Source: Pomphorhynchus laevis (taxonomy: Eukaryota; Acanthocephala; Palaeacanthocephala; Echinorhynchida; Pomphorhynchidae). From it: a stretch of 64,000 bases of DNA. Location of the stretch: contig WNNJ02000555.1 in NCBI GenBank assembly GCA_012934845.2, positions 62,001 to 126,000 of the forward strand. Direction: 5' to 3'. Both the position numbers and the translations under genes were made by a program. The notes under the pieces are model-generated. The model ran no database searches. It was given only the letters and a program-made list of their open reading frames with translations, and had not been told where the DNA came from. The number at the start of each line of letters is the position of its first letter. Positions within the stretch are counted from its first letter, which is position 1. Shown piece by piece: positions 23,029 through 35,706 of this stretch.

Positions 23029-24300
23029 GATAGATATACCAAATATGCAAAATAATTGCATGATTTCAAGCAGCATCAATCATGTATCAGGTATAAAATA
23101 AGAACGGATTTATGTGGCTTAAGAATTATTTGGTCAGTGGTGTAATTATATTCACTTGAACCTTCCAGATATGTATTATTAACTATCATAACCCATATGG
23201 GTTTGTGATAGATGAATATGGTTCATTGTCTTAGTTATTTTATCGTTCAAAATAAACGATGTGTATTTTTATTTGAACTTTGTAAGTTAACAGTAACTTC
23301 GATTTTATGTGCTTTAACAGAGTTATTTAATTTATTTTTAATTTATTTAAAAAAACTAAAGTTTCACGCCGTTTACAACAAGAAATTATTATTATTTTTT
23401 AATGCGACTTGACAATTTTACAAAACTACATTACAAAAGTTTAATTAAAACTATGAAAAATCATTTCTAGTAATACCGTTTATATTAGTTATTCCGATGT
23501 TATTTGTATTTTAGAGTTTCTACTAATCTACCGGGTAAGTGTTATTTTCGCATCAAATTTATTCGGAACAACAACTAATTCAGACAATAACATCAAGCAA
23601 CAGTTTTGACTGTTTTACATTCCAAAACAGATCACCAGTATTGAATAATCATTACCTTTTATGATATTACCTGTTTATGCTTTAAATTCATTTACTATAA
23701 AAACAGACAGATGTGTTACTTCATCTGTTATAACTATTCCATCACTATCAAAGTTAGTAGTCATTGTAGTGAATAGGCTATCAAAAGTAATTTTGACATT
23801 TCCTTATAACAGGGCACAAAGTATTGATAGAAGAGAAATATTGGTATCATAAGAATCAAATAAGAGTTCTCGTTTAATGTCCTTTTTTCAATTCAGTGTT
23901 ACATTGTTGGTAAAGGACAAATATCAAAATAAAAATATACTTTAGATATCTGTGCTCGAATAAATATTCAATTTATTGCCAAAAGCAACTGCTTATGTTC
24001 CCACTTTATGTAGATCAAATAATACAATGATTGGTATTGCATGATGTTCGGTCTTTTGGACAGTATTTTATATGAACGAGCACATTGAATTGAACAATAA
24101 ATGTGTGTATATTTAAATAGCATACGCTAAATTTAGGAAACGTAACTAATTACATTACTGTAAAATACAAACAAATTAAAATGGATATCTTTGTAGTCGT
24201 ATATTGTAATTAAGAAATGTATTTGAAATTTTGAAAATAACTTAAAGCATAATAAAAAGTCAAATGGAAATTTTTAAAGTATTATTTTAATATGATAAGT
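23029..24300. other. Gene-free stretch
   Basis: No gene is recognised. Frames at 23212-23412 and 23661-23852 have mixed composition but no family resemblance. Confidence 0.5.
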
Positions 24301-24304
24301 GACA

Positions 24305-24400
24305 AAACATTTTTGTTATATTATGTTATAATATAATATTATGACATAATATTATAATATTATGTTATATTATAATATTATGTTATATTATATTCAACAT
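24305..24400. repeat. ATAATATTATG-rich palindromic simple repeat
   Basis: Alternating TTATATTATAATATTATG units are self-complementary and would cruciform easily. No further role is visible. Confidence 0.75.
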
Positions 24401-25021
24401 TTTTGTTATTTTTGTTGCATCTTTTAAAGCATAAGCCGAATTTATGAATCTTAACTGAATAAAATCTATTATATATAAGCGTCAACGACGGTGAAAGAAT
24501 AAGGCTTTATATCTCACCCTAAAATAGAATTATAATTCCTGACAGTATTTAGATTAATCTGATTTCATCTTAATACTACGTGAAGGGTATTACGAAAATA
24601 AACAACTGCAAAGACATAAAACATCGAAATTGTGTATAAAAATTTGGAAGTGACATTTATCGCTTAAAAAATATTATTGAAATTAAACCAACAGGTGATA
24701 ATAAATTTAACATTGAAAGATTTGATAAAATGTAATTGGTTGAAAAAGTTATTTAGATCAAAATGTAATTAAAAAATTAATAAAAATGTAAGTACTGATT
24801 ATTAATTTCAAAATTAATTATTAAATTGCATTTAAAAATAAAATTTTAATTACTTCAAAATGTAATTTGTTTTAATACAATTTTAATAAAATACACAACT
24901 GCTTGAAAACAATAAATGCATTTGATGTAATATGCACAATATATTAGAGAAACGGGCAGGGATTTAAGAGGTAAGCTATCTAATCGGCGCGTAAACATCA
25001 AGGCGAAAAGAGCTAATCATG

Positions 25022-25300
25022 CAGCTGTCAAGTACAGTTTGAGTCACGGTACGTCATACACATTTAAATTTCAAATTATGAAGGTACAATCATATATACG
25101 AAAAAGGAAACGAAAATAGATAATGATGGAGCTCTCAAGCACAGTTTGAGTCACAGTACCTCAGACACATTTAAATTTCAAATTATGGACGTACAATCAG
25201 ATATATAAAAAAGGAAACGAAAAGAGATAATGATAGAGCTGTCAAGCACAGTTTGATACACGGTGCGTCAGGTACATTTAAATTTCAAATTATGGAGATT
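25022..25300. repeat. Tandem repeat, 107 bp x 2.6
   Basis: ACAGTTTGAGTCAC starts units at 25034, 25141 and 25248, an exact 107-bp spacing. Each unit also holds CACATTTAAATTTCAAATTA, and between units lies AAAAAGGAAACGAAAA. Identity is high, so the amplification is fairly recent. Confidence 0.85.
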
Positions 25301-25639
25301 TAATTAAAAATTTTTATTAATTAATTTTTTATATTTTATTACATCAAATTTAAAATTAAATGTCAAATTATATATGAAAAAGGAAAACATAAAATAAATC
25401 TTATTGAACAGCTATGTGGAAATAAACTGTCGTATATTAAAGAAGACTATTTTTAAATGGAAAGACATCACGTAAATTATTATTTACTTAGGTACATTTA
25501 TTATTGTGAATTAACAACTACATAATTATAAATTACTCACTATATTGGCAACATATTGAGTATCTATATTGAAGAATGTGTCGATATATTGACCCATTGT
25601 CCGTTTATATTTTAGTTATAATTTTGTTAAACTTTTAAT

Positions 25640-25745
25640 GTTATTTTTATTTAGAATATATTGAAGCAGGATCAAAACCACTTTATTTTTATATTTTCCT
25701 AGCAGCTACTAGCATCATCAGAAACAAAGAATGCAGTGTTTTTAA
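25640..25745 (-). repeat. Single hammerhead-like terminal repeat
   Basis: On the minus strand 25694-25721 reads CTGATGA, T, GCTAG-TAGCTG-CTAG, GAAAA, then an AT-rich run and TTTTGATCCTGCTTC. This is the pattern of the palindrome arms without its inverted partner. The hairpin at 44934-44994 shares AGCAGGATCAA. Confidence 0.5.
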
Positions 25746-25799
25746 AAAATAAATGATTCTTTTAACAAACAAAAGGTTAAATAGAAAATAACAGGGATA

Positions 25800-25990
25800 A
25801 CAAAAATTTAAGTCATTTTCGTACTTCATAACTTCCTCCTCTTGAAGTCTTCTCCCATTTCTTATGGCCTCAGATCCAGGGGGATCTGAGCCCCCCCCAA
25901 CCGATCCAACACGCCGCCTTCCGACTGAACAATTAGGGGTCTTTAACTCCGCCCCGAAGAATCCAATCGGCGCGGACTATGCTGGGTACA
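25800..25990 (-). mobile_element. I/Jockey-type LINE, 3' terminal fragment
   Basis: GCCTCAGATCCAGGGGGATC to CGGCGCGGACTATGCTGGGT is the ORF2 end of the LINE family on the minus strand, with a 3' UTR to its left. It is cut at 25990, where the oppositely oriented copy F begins. It was probably a separate 5'-truncated insertion. The + frame across it is a shadow. Confidence 0.75.
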
Positions 25991-26108
25991 ATGTTTTAAA
26001 ACTTATTATTTCAAATTATTCAGCTCTACGCCGGCATTTTATTGTGCGCGTTTGCATTTGTTCTTACAAATGCCAAGCAACATCGGAAGATCAAAGGAAC
26101 TCTCGAAA

Positions 26109-27287
26109 ATGCAAATTTCTGAAAACACAAATGCTGAACTCAAGGTAAGTGCAGTTTTGCCTTTCAAGTTTGAATCGAGCAAGGAGGGGAGAGCTCTCCA
26201 CTGTGCCCAAACGGGCGAACGTTATCTGTATTGATTTACTGAAGCCATTAGAAAGGCATAAATTATTTGACACGATTCTGAGAAAATTCTCGGAGCAGTA
26301 TAAAGGAAGAGTGATCTTTAATTCTATAAAATACTTGAAAACAAGGATCAGAATATACTACTGCTCCTCTGGTTTGGCCAATAAATACTTGGATTTCATT
26401 AAAAAGAACCTTACGGATTCAGGCTCGGTCTCGTTTAGACCGATACAAGCAATTTTAAAGAATTCCAACATCCCAACATTTCTTTCTGATGCAGATATTA
26501 TTGCCCTTAAAAAGTACTTAATTTGTAAGAACATACGTTTCATCACAGGGAAAAATGACCACCATATTCGGGTGGCATTTTGTCAACGTCGGTAGACGAA
26601 GATTTATGCCTCACCAAATCAGCATGTAACTCCTTTATGGGGGATAATTTACAATTTTAATTAATTGGCAATGATTTATTGACATACCCCTATTGCAAAA
26701 GATGCCATGAATGGGGCATTGAGAACATAGTTGTAGTCTCTCAGTACTTGTGGTGTGGTGTATGTAGGAATCCTGAAGAGCACCCAGGGAGATGCGTCAA
26801 GGGTTCACATTGCTAAAATTGTGGGGGGAGAACACTCGGCGTGGTCCCGCAAATGCAGTGTTTTCAAAGCATAGAAGAGGAGACACTGTGTTAATTAAAG
26901 AAAACCGGCAAACTTCACGGATGCATGTACGTCGCAAAATAAATCTAACAACAAATTGACCGACGAAGATATCCTTAACTCATTGATGCCAAGCATCAAG
27001 CTGCTATGGCTCAGATGGAAGGGATGATTCAGGGTCTGGCGTCTAAGTTCAATGAAATTTTGCACCCTACTTCATCCGCAATGACCACTACCCGAAAAGG
27101 CACAAAATCGAAGAAGAGTTCTGGTTCTTTACAGAGCTTAGATGCTCTCAAGCTGGCGATAAAAAACCAAGTATGGGATTTGGCGGCCACCTCAAAGGGA
27201 GATGAAGACAATGTCCGTGGCCAAGTGACATCATCTGCCATGACCGAAGACGGAAAGGGTTACCTTTCTTCCTCTGGTTCCAACTAG
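26109..27287 (+). pseudogene. LINE copy F ORF1 (zinc-knuckle protein)
   Basis: The start is the ATG giving MQISENTNAELKVS, the place where copies B and C begin their aligned region. Then follow a segment equivalent to the ERKNLFNIFLREF stretch of copy C (PLERHKLFDTILRKF), an RRM-like middle, and a degraded zinc-knuckle region (YCKRCHEWG, WCGVC, NCGG). The frame is lost near 26594 and later regained; residues 27006-27287 are open again to the ORF1 stop. Intact ORF1 proteins of such LINEs bind the element RNA. Confidence 0.7.
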
Positions 27288-27320
27288 GTAGTGGGCGTCC
27301 AACTCCAGTATCACAACGCG

Positions 27321-29513
27321 ATGGGAAGTATTCAAGGGTTTTTTTCACTGAATATTTTTCAGTGGAATTCGGAAGGTGCTTCCGCCTTTTGGCTTCCATC
27401 TGGTAGAGATGTTGATGTTATAGTCTCTCAGGATACGGGTCTATCTGTCTCACCCAGTATATTAATCGATTTATCCCAAAGCTCATGACAACGCACTTTA
27501 CTGTGTACATAACCCCTCCACACTCTTCTTCTCAAGGTTTTCAAACCGCAGTGTAATGCTACTAAAAGTCTTCTCTCTTACTAAACAACTCGTGTCCAAC
27601 CCTTTTCTTGTTTAGTTATTTGTTAAGAACCATAAACGCATTAGCATAGATAATGTCCACATACCGCAAGGTGAAATTAACAATAACCATGACATCCTGG
27701 ATTGAATTTTGGGTAGTGGCTACGACATGTTACTCGGTACCTTCAACGACATAATTGATTGTTGGATTAATTTTCAGCAGCCGCAGAGCCAGAAACGACT
27801 ATCTTATACACAAACCAATAACCCTCACCTTTAATTGATCTACAACAAATTCACTCCTCGACATATTACTGCTAAATGAAATGTGATTGTTAAAATTTAT
27901 TTGCTCAGAGCAGTCTCGCCGATAGCTGACCACCTCTCATGACCTAATACGCTAGCGACTGGAGAAAGATACTTTGCTTAGATAGATGTTTCACTTTGAT
28001 CCTATCTAAGTGTCCTTCTTTCAGGCAGTTATCCAACTCTTCCCCCATGATAGGAAATGAGAGTTTGACCTAATTTGATTTAAACCTCTCTTCGCAAGCT
28101 ACCGGGATTCTTTCGGCTACCTATGGAGGTGGCATTTACAATCACACTCCAACAAAACTCAAGGTCATAGAAAAATGCTACATCTTCCCAAACTCCCTGC
28201 TTCCTTCAGGCAGGTTATTTCGAATGAATACTGGAGTTCTAGATATAGGCTCCAGCTGAGTAAGGACATATCGAGCATTGCTCGTTTTAGCCCTCTCAGG
28301 CTTCCTTCTGGAAGATATTAAAAGGAGAAGTTTGTTTGCTGGCAGAATAGAACATCAGGTTGGATGGTAGCGTAGGCCTTGATAAAGTTTTGAAGGATAC
28401 TCTACCTCTACATAATTATGAAGCCACACTTTCTCCCCAGCCTATCCCGCTTTGATGTGACTTAGGACCAGGAATTTAACTGTTACTGATATCATTTAAT
28501 CTTAGGGCCCACTTATGGGCACTCCAAAATCCATCGCTCAACCCTCTTTTCGAGTGTCAGCTTTTTACATCCGATCAAAGAAGAGAAGTGGCCGTTAAAA
28601 TGCTTTGAGCCTTACCGTGTGAGGTAGCCACATCAATTGTAGCCGACGTATATTTTCCCTACAAAAAAATCGGTTTCATGTCCTAAAGACCTGCGACCCA
28701 TTTCGATTCAAAATTCTCTCATATCCATTCAGTAATTGGTGGAGTGCATCAGTTTTGTAAGGATAACAGTCATTAAGTTGCTGTGTCTGTTTTCTTTAAC
28801 TTTTCTGCTGCATTTGACCACATCTCCATTCCCTTCGTTATCTCCTCTCTAAAGACCCTTGGATGGCCTGCGAGAATTGTTTACAGAGTGGAGATACTGC
28901 TGTACACCAAGCGGTTCTACTATGAAGACGACTCTGATGCCCGTCAGTTCTACCCTATTACAGGTGTACCTCAAGGTTCCTTAATCTTATATCTTGCTAC
29001 TTCTGTTGCTCTCTTCAAGCCATTTAAACGTGATCAAAATCTCGTGGTATATGCTGATCATACCACAGCCCTGTTTTCTGGAGTCAGGTGCAAATATGTA
29101 GTCTCGGACATCACCTTTTTATTTTTAAGGTTAATAGACCAGCTTACCCCTTCTAATCTTATTTCGAACTTCGCAAAATCGCAGTTGATTGTCTTTCATG
29201 GCGTCCTTGCAACAAAAAAGAAACACTAAGAGACTACTAATATCTGCGATCTCCTCCATTTTGCAGCCTCAACCACTCCCCATCTTCACTAGTCGAGTAA
29301 AATATCTGCGGTTGATCATTACGGTGAGCTGATTGGCGAAAGCTGACCTGGATAGACTTAAACGTATCCTGAAGAGAGCTAGGATGGCTCTGATACGGGC
29401 CCAGCATCTGTCATTGAATGGGAAGACCCAAGTACGCCTTTGGGTACTTTCGCTATCTCGCGATTAGTCTTCTTCTCTAGAGGACGTGAAGATATCTCTG
29501 GACCTTAGGCCAT
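27321..29513 (+). pseudogene. LINE copy F ORF2 (endonuclease-RT)
   Basis: The start ATG leads into a degraded FSLNIFQWNSEGASAF, the start of the endonuclease. RT landmarks survive at 28783-29229: FFNFSAAFDHI (motif A, first Asp replaced by Asn), TGVPQGS followed directly by LILYL (the PLSP residues are lost) and VVYADHTTALFSG (catalytic YADD changed to YADH). The changes in motifs A and C would abolish activity. Many stops lie between the domains. Confidence 0.75.
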
Positions 29514-29560
29514 GAAGGTTGATAAGGAGACAGAAGTATATGGTTAAGATATTATGATGT

Positions 29561-32215
29561 TAAGAATTATATGCAACTTATGAAATTGTTATGATTTTCT
29601 TTTTTTTCTTGCGATTTTTGTTTTATTTAACAACATCGTTATTTATTTATATAAAAATACCCGCCATAACTATTATACTTCCTGGATGTGTCTACGGCCT
29701 TTGACAACCTAACATTTGACAAAGCAATATAATCATTGAAGACGTCCGTCAAATGTTGGAATCTGTTTGATATCCCCGTATTATAAAATATCTAACGTCG
29801 TTCGTGATCGTGAAGATCTCTAATGACAGTAGTACAGTAACTTCACCGATTGCAAAAGAAGAAATATTGATAAAGGCTGAAATAACCTTGTGATTACAAA
29901 ACGGTGATTTATCGACAAAAACTTGTCGATTTCGAGCAGAAAGAGCTAACATACAAGACAATTGGTATATTTAATTCATTAAGAATAATATATAATAATC
30001 AAGCATAACAATTTATCAAAACAATTGCGTAGTACATTCAAAATACATGCAGACAGTGAAATATATTGATTTGAATACTTAAATAGATTTTCGGACTAGG
30101 CATTAAATTAACAAGTATCAATAGGCATTTTACATTTTATAAATACTTCCACGGCCTTGGATTCTTCCAGGTGAAGTTTAGAAGTAGATTGTCATCATGA
30201 AGGTAGTATAAATGGCTGTAACATATCAATTAAGATTTTTTAAGATATCATTCATCTAGGGTGATACGTCTCTACAGTGGAAATTATATGAAACATTTGA
30301 TTATCACCGTTCCCAAATTAATCAAAGCAATGCAGGTGATGAAACATAGTAACGCATGTGCAATGTGTGATGATATAATAAATATATAACATTAAACATA
30401 TATATAATTATTCAAAATTTATTTTTGTAGATAAATACATTTTTAATTTCTAAAGTTATTGCTATATTAATATTGCTGCAGTATTCCAAAAAAAGCATAA
30501 ATGATTCGATTATTGAAGTTATAAATTATAATATTTACATATTCCGAATTTCCGTTATTTATGTTGTAAAGGCTGCTTCGTAATATATTTTTAATTTTAT
30601 TAATGATTTGTGAACTTATCAAATATATTATATGAATTTGTATTTATATTATGGATTTAAAAACTTGAAAACAAAATGCAATTATGATGTTAACCATTAA
30701 AATTCATATTACCATTTTAAATGTGTATAAATCACGGTTAATCGCCAAATCATCTGCTGTCTATATATGTTTAATGTTCTCCCCGTGATTTTTTGAATCT
30801 TTGAACGAATTCGATTTTTCGCAAGAAATATTAACCAACCCGTTATTACTTTTACAGTTTACGTATAATACATTATCACCGTAGCAATAAATAAAGGCAC
30901 AGCGTGAAACTAAGAATAAATTATATTAAGTTTGTTTAACTTCTATAAAAGAAGCCGATTCATTCCCACAAACACGAATCGCATCATCGTATTGTATTCA
31001 GTTTTGTATTTTAGAAAATAAAAGTGTTTTTTTTCAATAACAAAAATAACGAAAATAGATTGACATATTTTTATCCAGTCTGCCTTGGTTTAGTATAATA
31101 TACAAAACAGTTCTTTGTCTTATCTTTATTATTTTGCATGGTAAAAGGTATGTACAGTAATAGGTGAAGAGTTTGTTTTTGATGAAAGAGATAATACACA
31201 TCATTAAGATTTATGCATAGGATGAGAATCAGCATCATTCCGAAACTTTACCTTTTTAAAATTACTTAGTCTAAAATAGATTAATATAATATTTGATAAT
31301 ATAATAATTAATTACATGGCGTAATTACAGGATTTTATCCTCGATATGATATTTTGCGATACAAAGCACTTTCGAATCATGTATTTACATGTAGAAGTAA
31401 TGTGAATGCAGAAATTGATCGAAGAACAATATGACAGTGTATAAATCAGATCAGTAAATTGAGTCTACTTATTGTGTACTATATATAAATTTAAAAATGT
31501 AGATGTCATAATATTAGAAATTTAAATAATTCGGGTATTTTGTAAGGTCATCACAAAAAACTGTTATCTTATCAGGTTTCATATTAATATGAAACTGTTA
31601 TGTTATCATTCTGTGGTTCATGTACCTTGGTATTCATCATTTTGATCTCACAAGAATAACATAACTAAGTATTTACCGCTAATCAGATGCTGATCATATT
31701 AGAGTGGTCACACTTATTTAATTTATTTGGCTATCTCAAATGTACTAAATGAATCAATTCAAACACTGATCCAATTTTTGTAGGTAATGAATCACGCACG
31801 TCATGTTACACAGATTCGAAGTTCGATGATGGTTCAGCACAGACAATTGTATTTCTTATGTATTAGTTGTTAAAATAATATTGTAGCATTATAATTTATT
31901 AAAAATGTAAAGTATTTAAAATGTTTACATTTTAAAATTACTTTAAAATGAAATAAAACGAATGTATAAAAATCTGTGTGGAAGGTGATAATTTGTTGTA
32001 CTAACATTTATTATAGCTAACCGTAAACGAATATATTTTACTTATATATTTTATGTATAATCGGAAATGTACTTTTACACACTAAATTAAACCATAAATC
32101 ACCGTCAGGATAACATCGGATTATTTTATTGAAATAAGAATTAATCACAGTATCGTCACTCTATACAAAATTTTGGAAAGAACTGGAAGATTTTATTTAT
32201 TTATTTTTATTTTAT
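29561..32215. other. Gene-free AT-rich stretch
   Basis: No gene is recognised in 2.6 kb. Positions 31430-31620 resemble the opening of family A (CAGATCAGTAAATTGAGTCT) and contain a small hairpin, GTTTCATATTAATATGAAAC. Open frames are short. Confidence 0.5.
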
Positions 32216-33065
32216 AATTATCTTAAATACTCAGTTAGCTGAATTATTATAATGCACATAGCATAAAGAGTGAAATACTATGCTATGATAAGCACATAGC
32301 ATAGCATAGTCTACGTATTTTACATTATTTATAAAATAAAAATAATGCTAGATAAAATTTATATAATTAAATAAAAACATAATTAAATAATAATAAATAA
32401 TTACAAATGACAAATACTAATTCTACAAGACCTAATTCGTCTAAGGGACACATCCCCACAAGTATATTCACAGTTAATATCTTCAAATATAAGCGGTTTA
32501 GTCAATAATCAAATGAATAGTCAATCAACTTCATCTAATGTGGATTTCTTTCAATCACCAAGCAATAGACAAAACGCTTATGTAACAACATAATCTCAAA
32601 ATTTACAAAGTTCAAATCAAGATCATACTGCTTGTACAAATGCAGACAGTGGGATTCCATAACCGTGATACAAATCTTAAAGCGCTTGTTGTATCTATGG
32701 GGGACGCAAATATGGCTGTAGAACGTATTGAAGACTCTTGACTTTTATTGTAATGATTCAGTTTTTATGTAATGATAAATAATTATTATATAATATTTGT
32801 ATAATTTATATCTTATTTTATTAAAATGAGAATTGATCACCGTTTTGCCACTATACAGTGTTTAGGAAAAAACTGAAAAATTTTCTACAAAAAAGGTTTG
32901 ACTACCGACAATATAATGTAAATAGTATAGAGAGTAGCAAATTAATTATATTAATTATCCATGTAAACCTTTGAAAATACAATGATACTTTATTTGAGAA
33001 TATAAATGAGTAAAATAGGTAAATGATGTTACAATTATTTCGGAAGTCATCATTTATCAAAATTA
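32216..33065 (+). repeat. Dispersed repeat family A, copy A6, interrupted
   Basis: It opens with ACTCAGTTAGCTGAA, a short ATAGCATAGCATAG expansion, and CTACGTATTTTACATTATTT. The body 32340-32410 continues, after 360 inserted bases, at 32771-33050. Both halves align with the uninterrupted copy A7 at 55010-55345, including TTATTAAAATGAGAATTGAT and TACCGACAATATAATGTA. The right end is next to LINE A. Confidence 0.7.
32411..32770 (+). pseudogene. Inserted UBA-domain gene fragment (ubiquilin-like)
   Basis: Residues encoded at 32631-32741 read LVQMQTVGFHNRDTNLKAL and then VVSMGDANMAVERI before a stop. This is the three-helix UBA (ubiquitin-associated) fold signature, with VGF where MGF is usual, an NL.AL helix 2 and a GD...AVERI helix 3. 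A UBA at the extreme C-terminus is the layout of ubiquilins. Upstream, 32450-32600 encodes a Gln/Ser/Asn-rich segment with one stop and a frame change before the UBA. Segment ends carry AATGA on both sides (32406-32410 and 32771-32775), a possible target duplication. It is a retrocopy fragment or transposon-captured exon; other UBA proteins are possible. Confidence 0.6.
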
Positions 33066-33205
33066 GTTAATTATTATACTAAGTAAGTAAGGGTTTTATT
33101 AATAACTATATAACTGATAAAAAAACTTAAGAAACAAAAACATGCAAAAGAAAACTTTAAATAGAAGCTGTTCACGACGTGTATTTTGAAATCTTCAACT
33201 TATAT

Positions 33206-35672
33206 TCACGGCCTCAGGTCCAGAGGGATCTGAGCCCCTCGGCCACACCAGCGCGCCGCCCTCTGACTGAACCATTCGGGGTCTCTCACACACCTAAGGG
33301 TCCAGTCAAGGCGGACTATGGTTGGTAATCTCGAGATGAGGAGCTTGAGAAACCTTAGTCTTTGTTCTGGGGGACGTCCTCGTGAGAAGAAGACTAATCC
33401 CGAGATAGCCCAAGTACCCCAGAGGCGCACTTGGGTTATCCCATTCAATGACAGATGCTGGGCCCGTTTCAGAGCCCACCTAGCTTTCTTCAGGATACGT
33501 TTAAGTCTATCCAGGTCAGCTTTCGCCGACCAATTCACCGTAACGGTGAACCCCAGATATTTTACTCGACTCGTGAAGATGGGGAGTGGTTGATGCTGCA
33601 AAATGGAGGAGAGTGCAGAGAGTGCTAGTCTCTTAAGTTTCTTTTTGGTGGCAGGAACGCCATTAAAGACTACCACCTGTGATTTAGAGGAGTTTAAAAT
33701 AAGATTGGATGGGGGCAACTGATCTTTTAATCTTAAAAAGAAACGGCTGATGTCAGAGATTACATCTTTGCACCTGCGTCCAGAGAACAAGGCTGTGGTA
33801 TCATCAGCATATACCACTAGATGTTGATCACGTTTAAAATTCTTGAATAATACAATGGATGCAGCAAGATATAAGATAGGAGAAAGTGGGGATCCTTGAG
33901 GTACACCTGTAATAGGGTAGAACTGACGCGCATCAGGGTCGTCTTCATAGTAGAACCGCTTGGTGTACAACAATATCTCCACCCTGTTAACAATTCTCGC
34001 AGGCAACCCAAGGGACCTGAGAGAGGAGATAACGAAGGGAATGGAGATCCGGTCAAATGCAGCTGAAAAATCAAGAAAAACAGCCACAGCAAGCTGATGA
34101 CTATTATCCTGACAAAACTGATGCACTTCACCAATTGCTGAATGGACCGAGCGCCCTTTGACAAACCCATGAAAACTCGGTGGGATCAAATTACGCCTAC
34201 ATAAATGAACGCGGATTCTACGCGCAAGCGCTTTTTCGTAGATGGAAATGAGCGAGTTTTGAATCGAGATGGGCCGCAGATCTTTGGGACAAGTGATTAA
34301 TCTCTTTTTAGGTAAAAAAACTCCACGGCTGATGTTGATGTCCGCTATGTCAGACGGGAAGGCTAGTAGCATTGTGATGGCGACCTCCTTTCTCTGACTG
34401 TATGTCAAAAGCTGACAGACACGAGTGGTGAGTGGTGAGTGGCGCGTGGGATTTGGAGGTGCACAAGAGTGGTCCCCAGGAGTTAAGGATATCTGTAACA
34501 GACAAGTCCCTACTCCTGAAGTCACACCAAGGCGGGATTGGTTGGGGAGAATGAGTGGCTCCATAATTATGTAAGGAAAGTGACTCCTCTAAAACTTTGT
34601 CAAGGCCTATGCTACAAATCCAAACCAAGGCTCTATCCTTCCAGCAGACAATCTTCTCCTTCTTGAATATCTTCCAGAAGGAAGCCTGAGAAGGGTTTAG
34701 GTAAGCAATGCTTGCCCTATCCCTGCTCAGCTGGAGCCTATATCTAGAGCTCCAATATTCATTCGAGAGGATCTGTCTGGCGGAAACAGAGAGATTGGGA
34801 AGGTGTAACATTTTAGCTAGGACATTGAGCTTTGTTGGAGTAGGATTGTATATTCGACCTTTATAGGTAGTCGAAAGGATCGCGGTAGCTTGCGATGAGA
34901 GGTAGAAATTAAATTCGGTCAAACTCTCAATTCCAATTCTGGGGAAGAGTTGGATAGCTGCCTAAAAGAAGGCCACTCTAATAGGGTCAAAGTGAAACCT
35001 TCTTCTAAGCAACGTATCGTCCTCTAGCCTCCAGCGAATTAGGTCATGAGAGGTGGTCTGTTGTTGACGCGACTGCTCGGTGCAAATGGGTTTCAACAAC
35101 CACATCTTATGTAGCAGTAATATGTCGAGGAGAGAATTTGTTGTAGAGCAATGAAAGGTTGGGGAAGGTGGTTTATGAATAAGATAGTCGATCCTTGCTC
35201 TGCGGAGTGCTGCATTAATCCAACGACCAGTTCTGTCGTTGAAGTCACCAAGTAACATGTCATAACCGCTCCCCAATATTTGATCCAGGAGGTCACGGTT
35301 TCTTGTGAATTTCTCCTGGCCGAATATAGACATTGGCTATGCTTATACGCTTACCGTTCTTACAAAGTGATATAGCTAAACAAGATAGGGCTGGACAAGA
35401 GTAGTTTAATAGGAGGGATGATCTTAATGAGCTTTTTACCAGGGTTAAAAGACCTTGAGATATAGAGGAGTGAGGGGGGTTATGTAAGGAGTAAAGTGGG
35501 TGTATATGTGCTTAGGGATAAATCGAGTAATATCCTGGGGGAGACGGATAGACCGCGTCTCCTGAAAGACTATAACATCTGCATCTCTACCAGATAGAAG
35601 GCTAAGGGCGGAAGCACCTCCCGAATTCCACTGAAGGATATTCAGTGAAAAAGGTCCTTGATTACTTCCCAT
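33206..35672 (-). pseudogene. LINE copy A ORF2 (endonuclease-RT)
   Basis: This is the pol gene of the element. The start chosen is the ATG of MGSNQGPFSLNILQWNSGG (35672), which begins the APE-like endonuclease 34 nt after ORF1 in intact relatives. Endonuclease landmarks are QWNSGG, QETRS and MLLGDFNDRTG. The RT (33206-34564, one frame) has FLDFSAAFDRI, GVPQGSPLSPILYL and VVYADDTTALFSG, all catalytic residues present. A Cys/Trp-rich tail (RWCGRGAQIPLDLRP) ends it, and no RNase H follows. The endonuclease and linker half is split over three frames, so no full polyprotein can be made. The usual SDH motif of the endonuclease reads TSH. Confidence 0.85.
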
Positions 35673-35706
35673 TGCGTAAGTGTTACCGAAGTGGGACGCC
35701 CTCCAC

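Larger units (their letters stand above)
25991..29560 (+). mobile_element. I/Jockey-type LINE copy F, near full length, decayed
   Basis: ORF1 (26109-27287) and ORF2 (from 27321) have the same order and the same 33-nt gap as copy C. Numerous substitutions, stops and indels, and a deletion of about 150 bp near 29480 that removes most of the ORF2 C-terminus, show that this is an old insertion. Similarity to copies A-C is clear but well below that between A and B. The 3' end lies near 29560, where GC content drops to background. Confidence 0.8.

Noticed and set aside
24305-24400. Replication origin or regulatory palindrome
   Set aside because: It is a simple ATAATATTAT-type repeat in AT-rich DNA without any other supporting signal.
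33318-33593. + strand frames opposite the LINE RTs (also at 37172 and 41145)
   Set aside because: They run antisense to conserved RT sequence and recur only because the LINE copies are alike.
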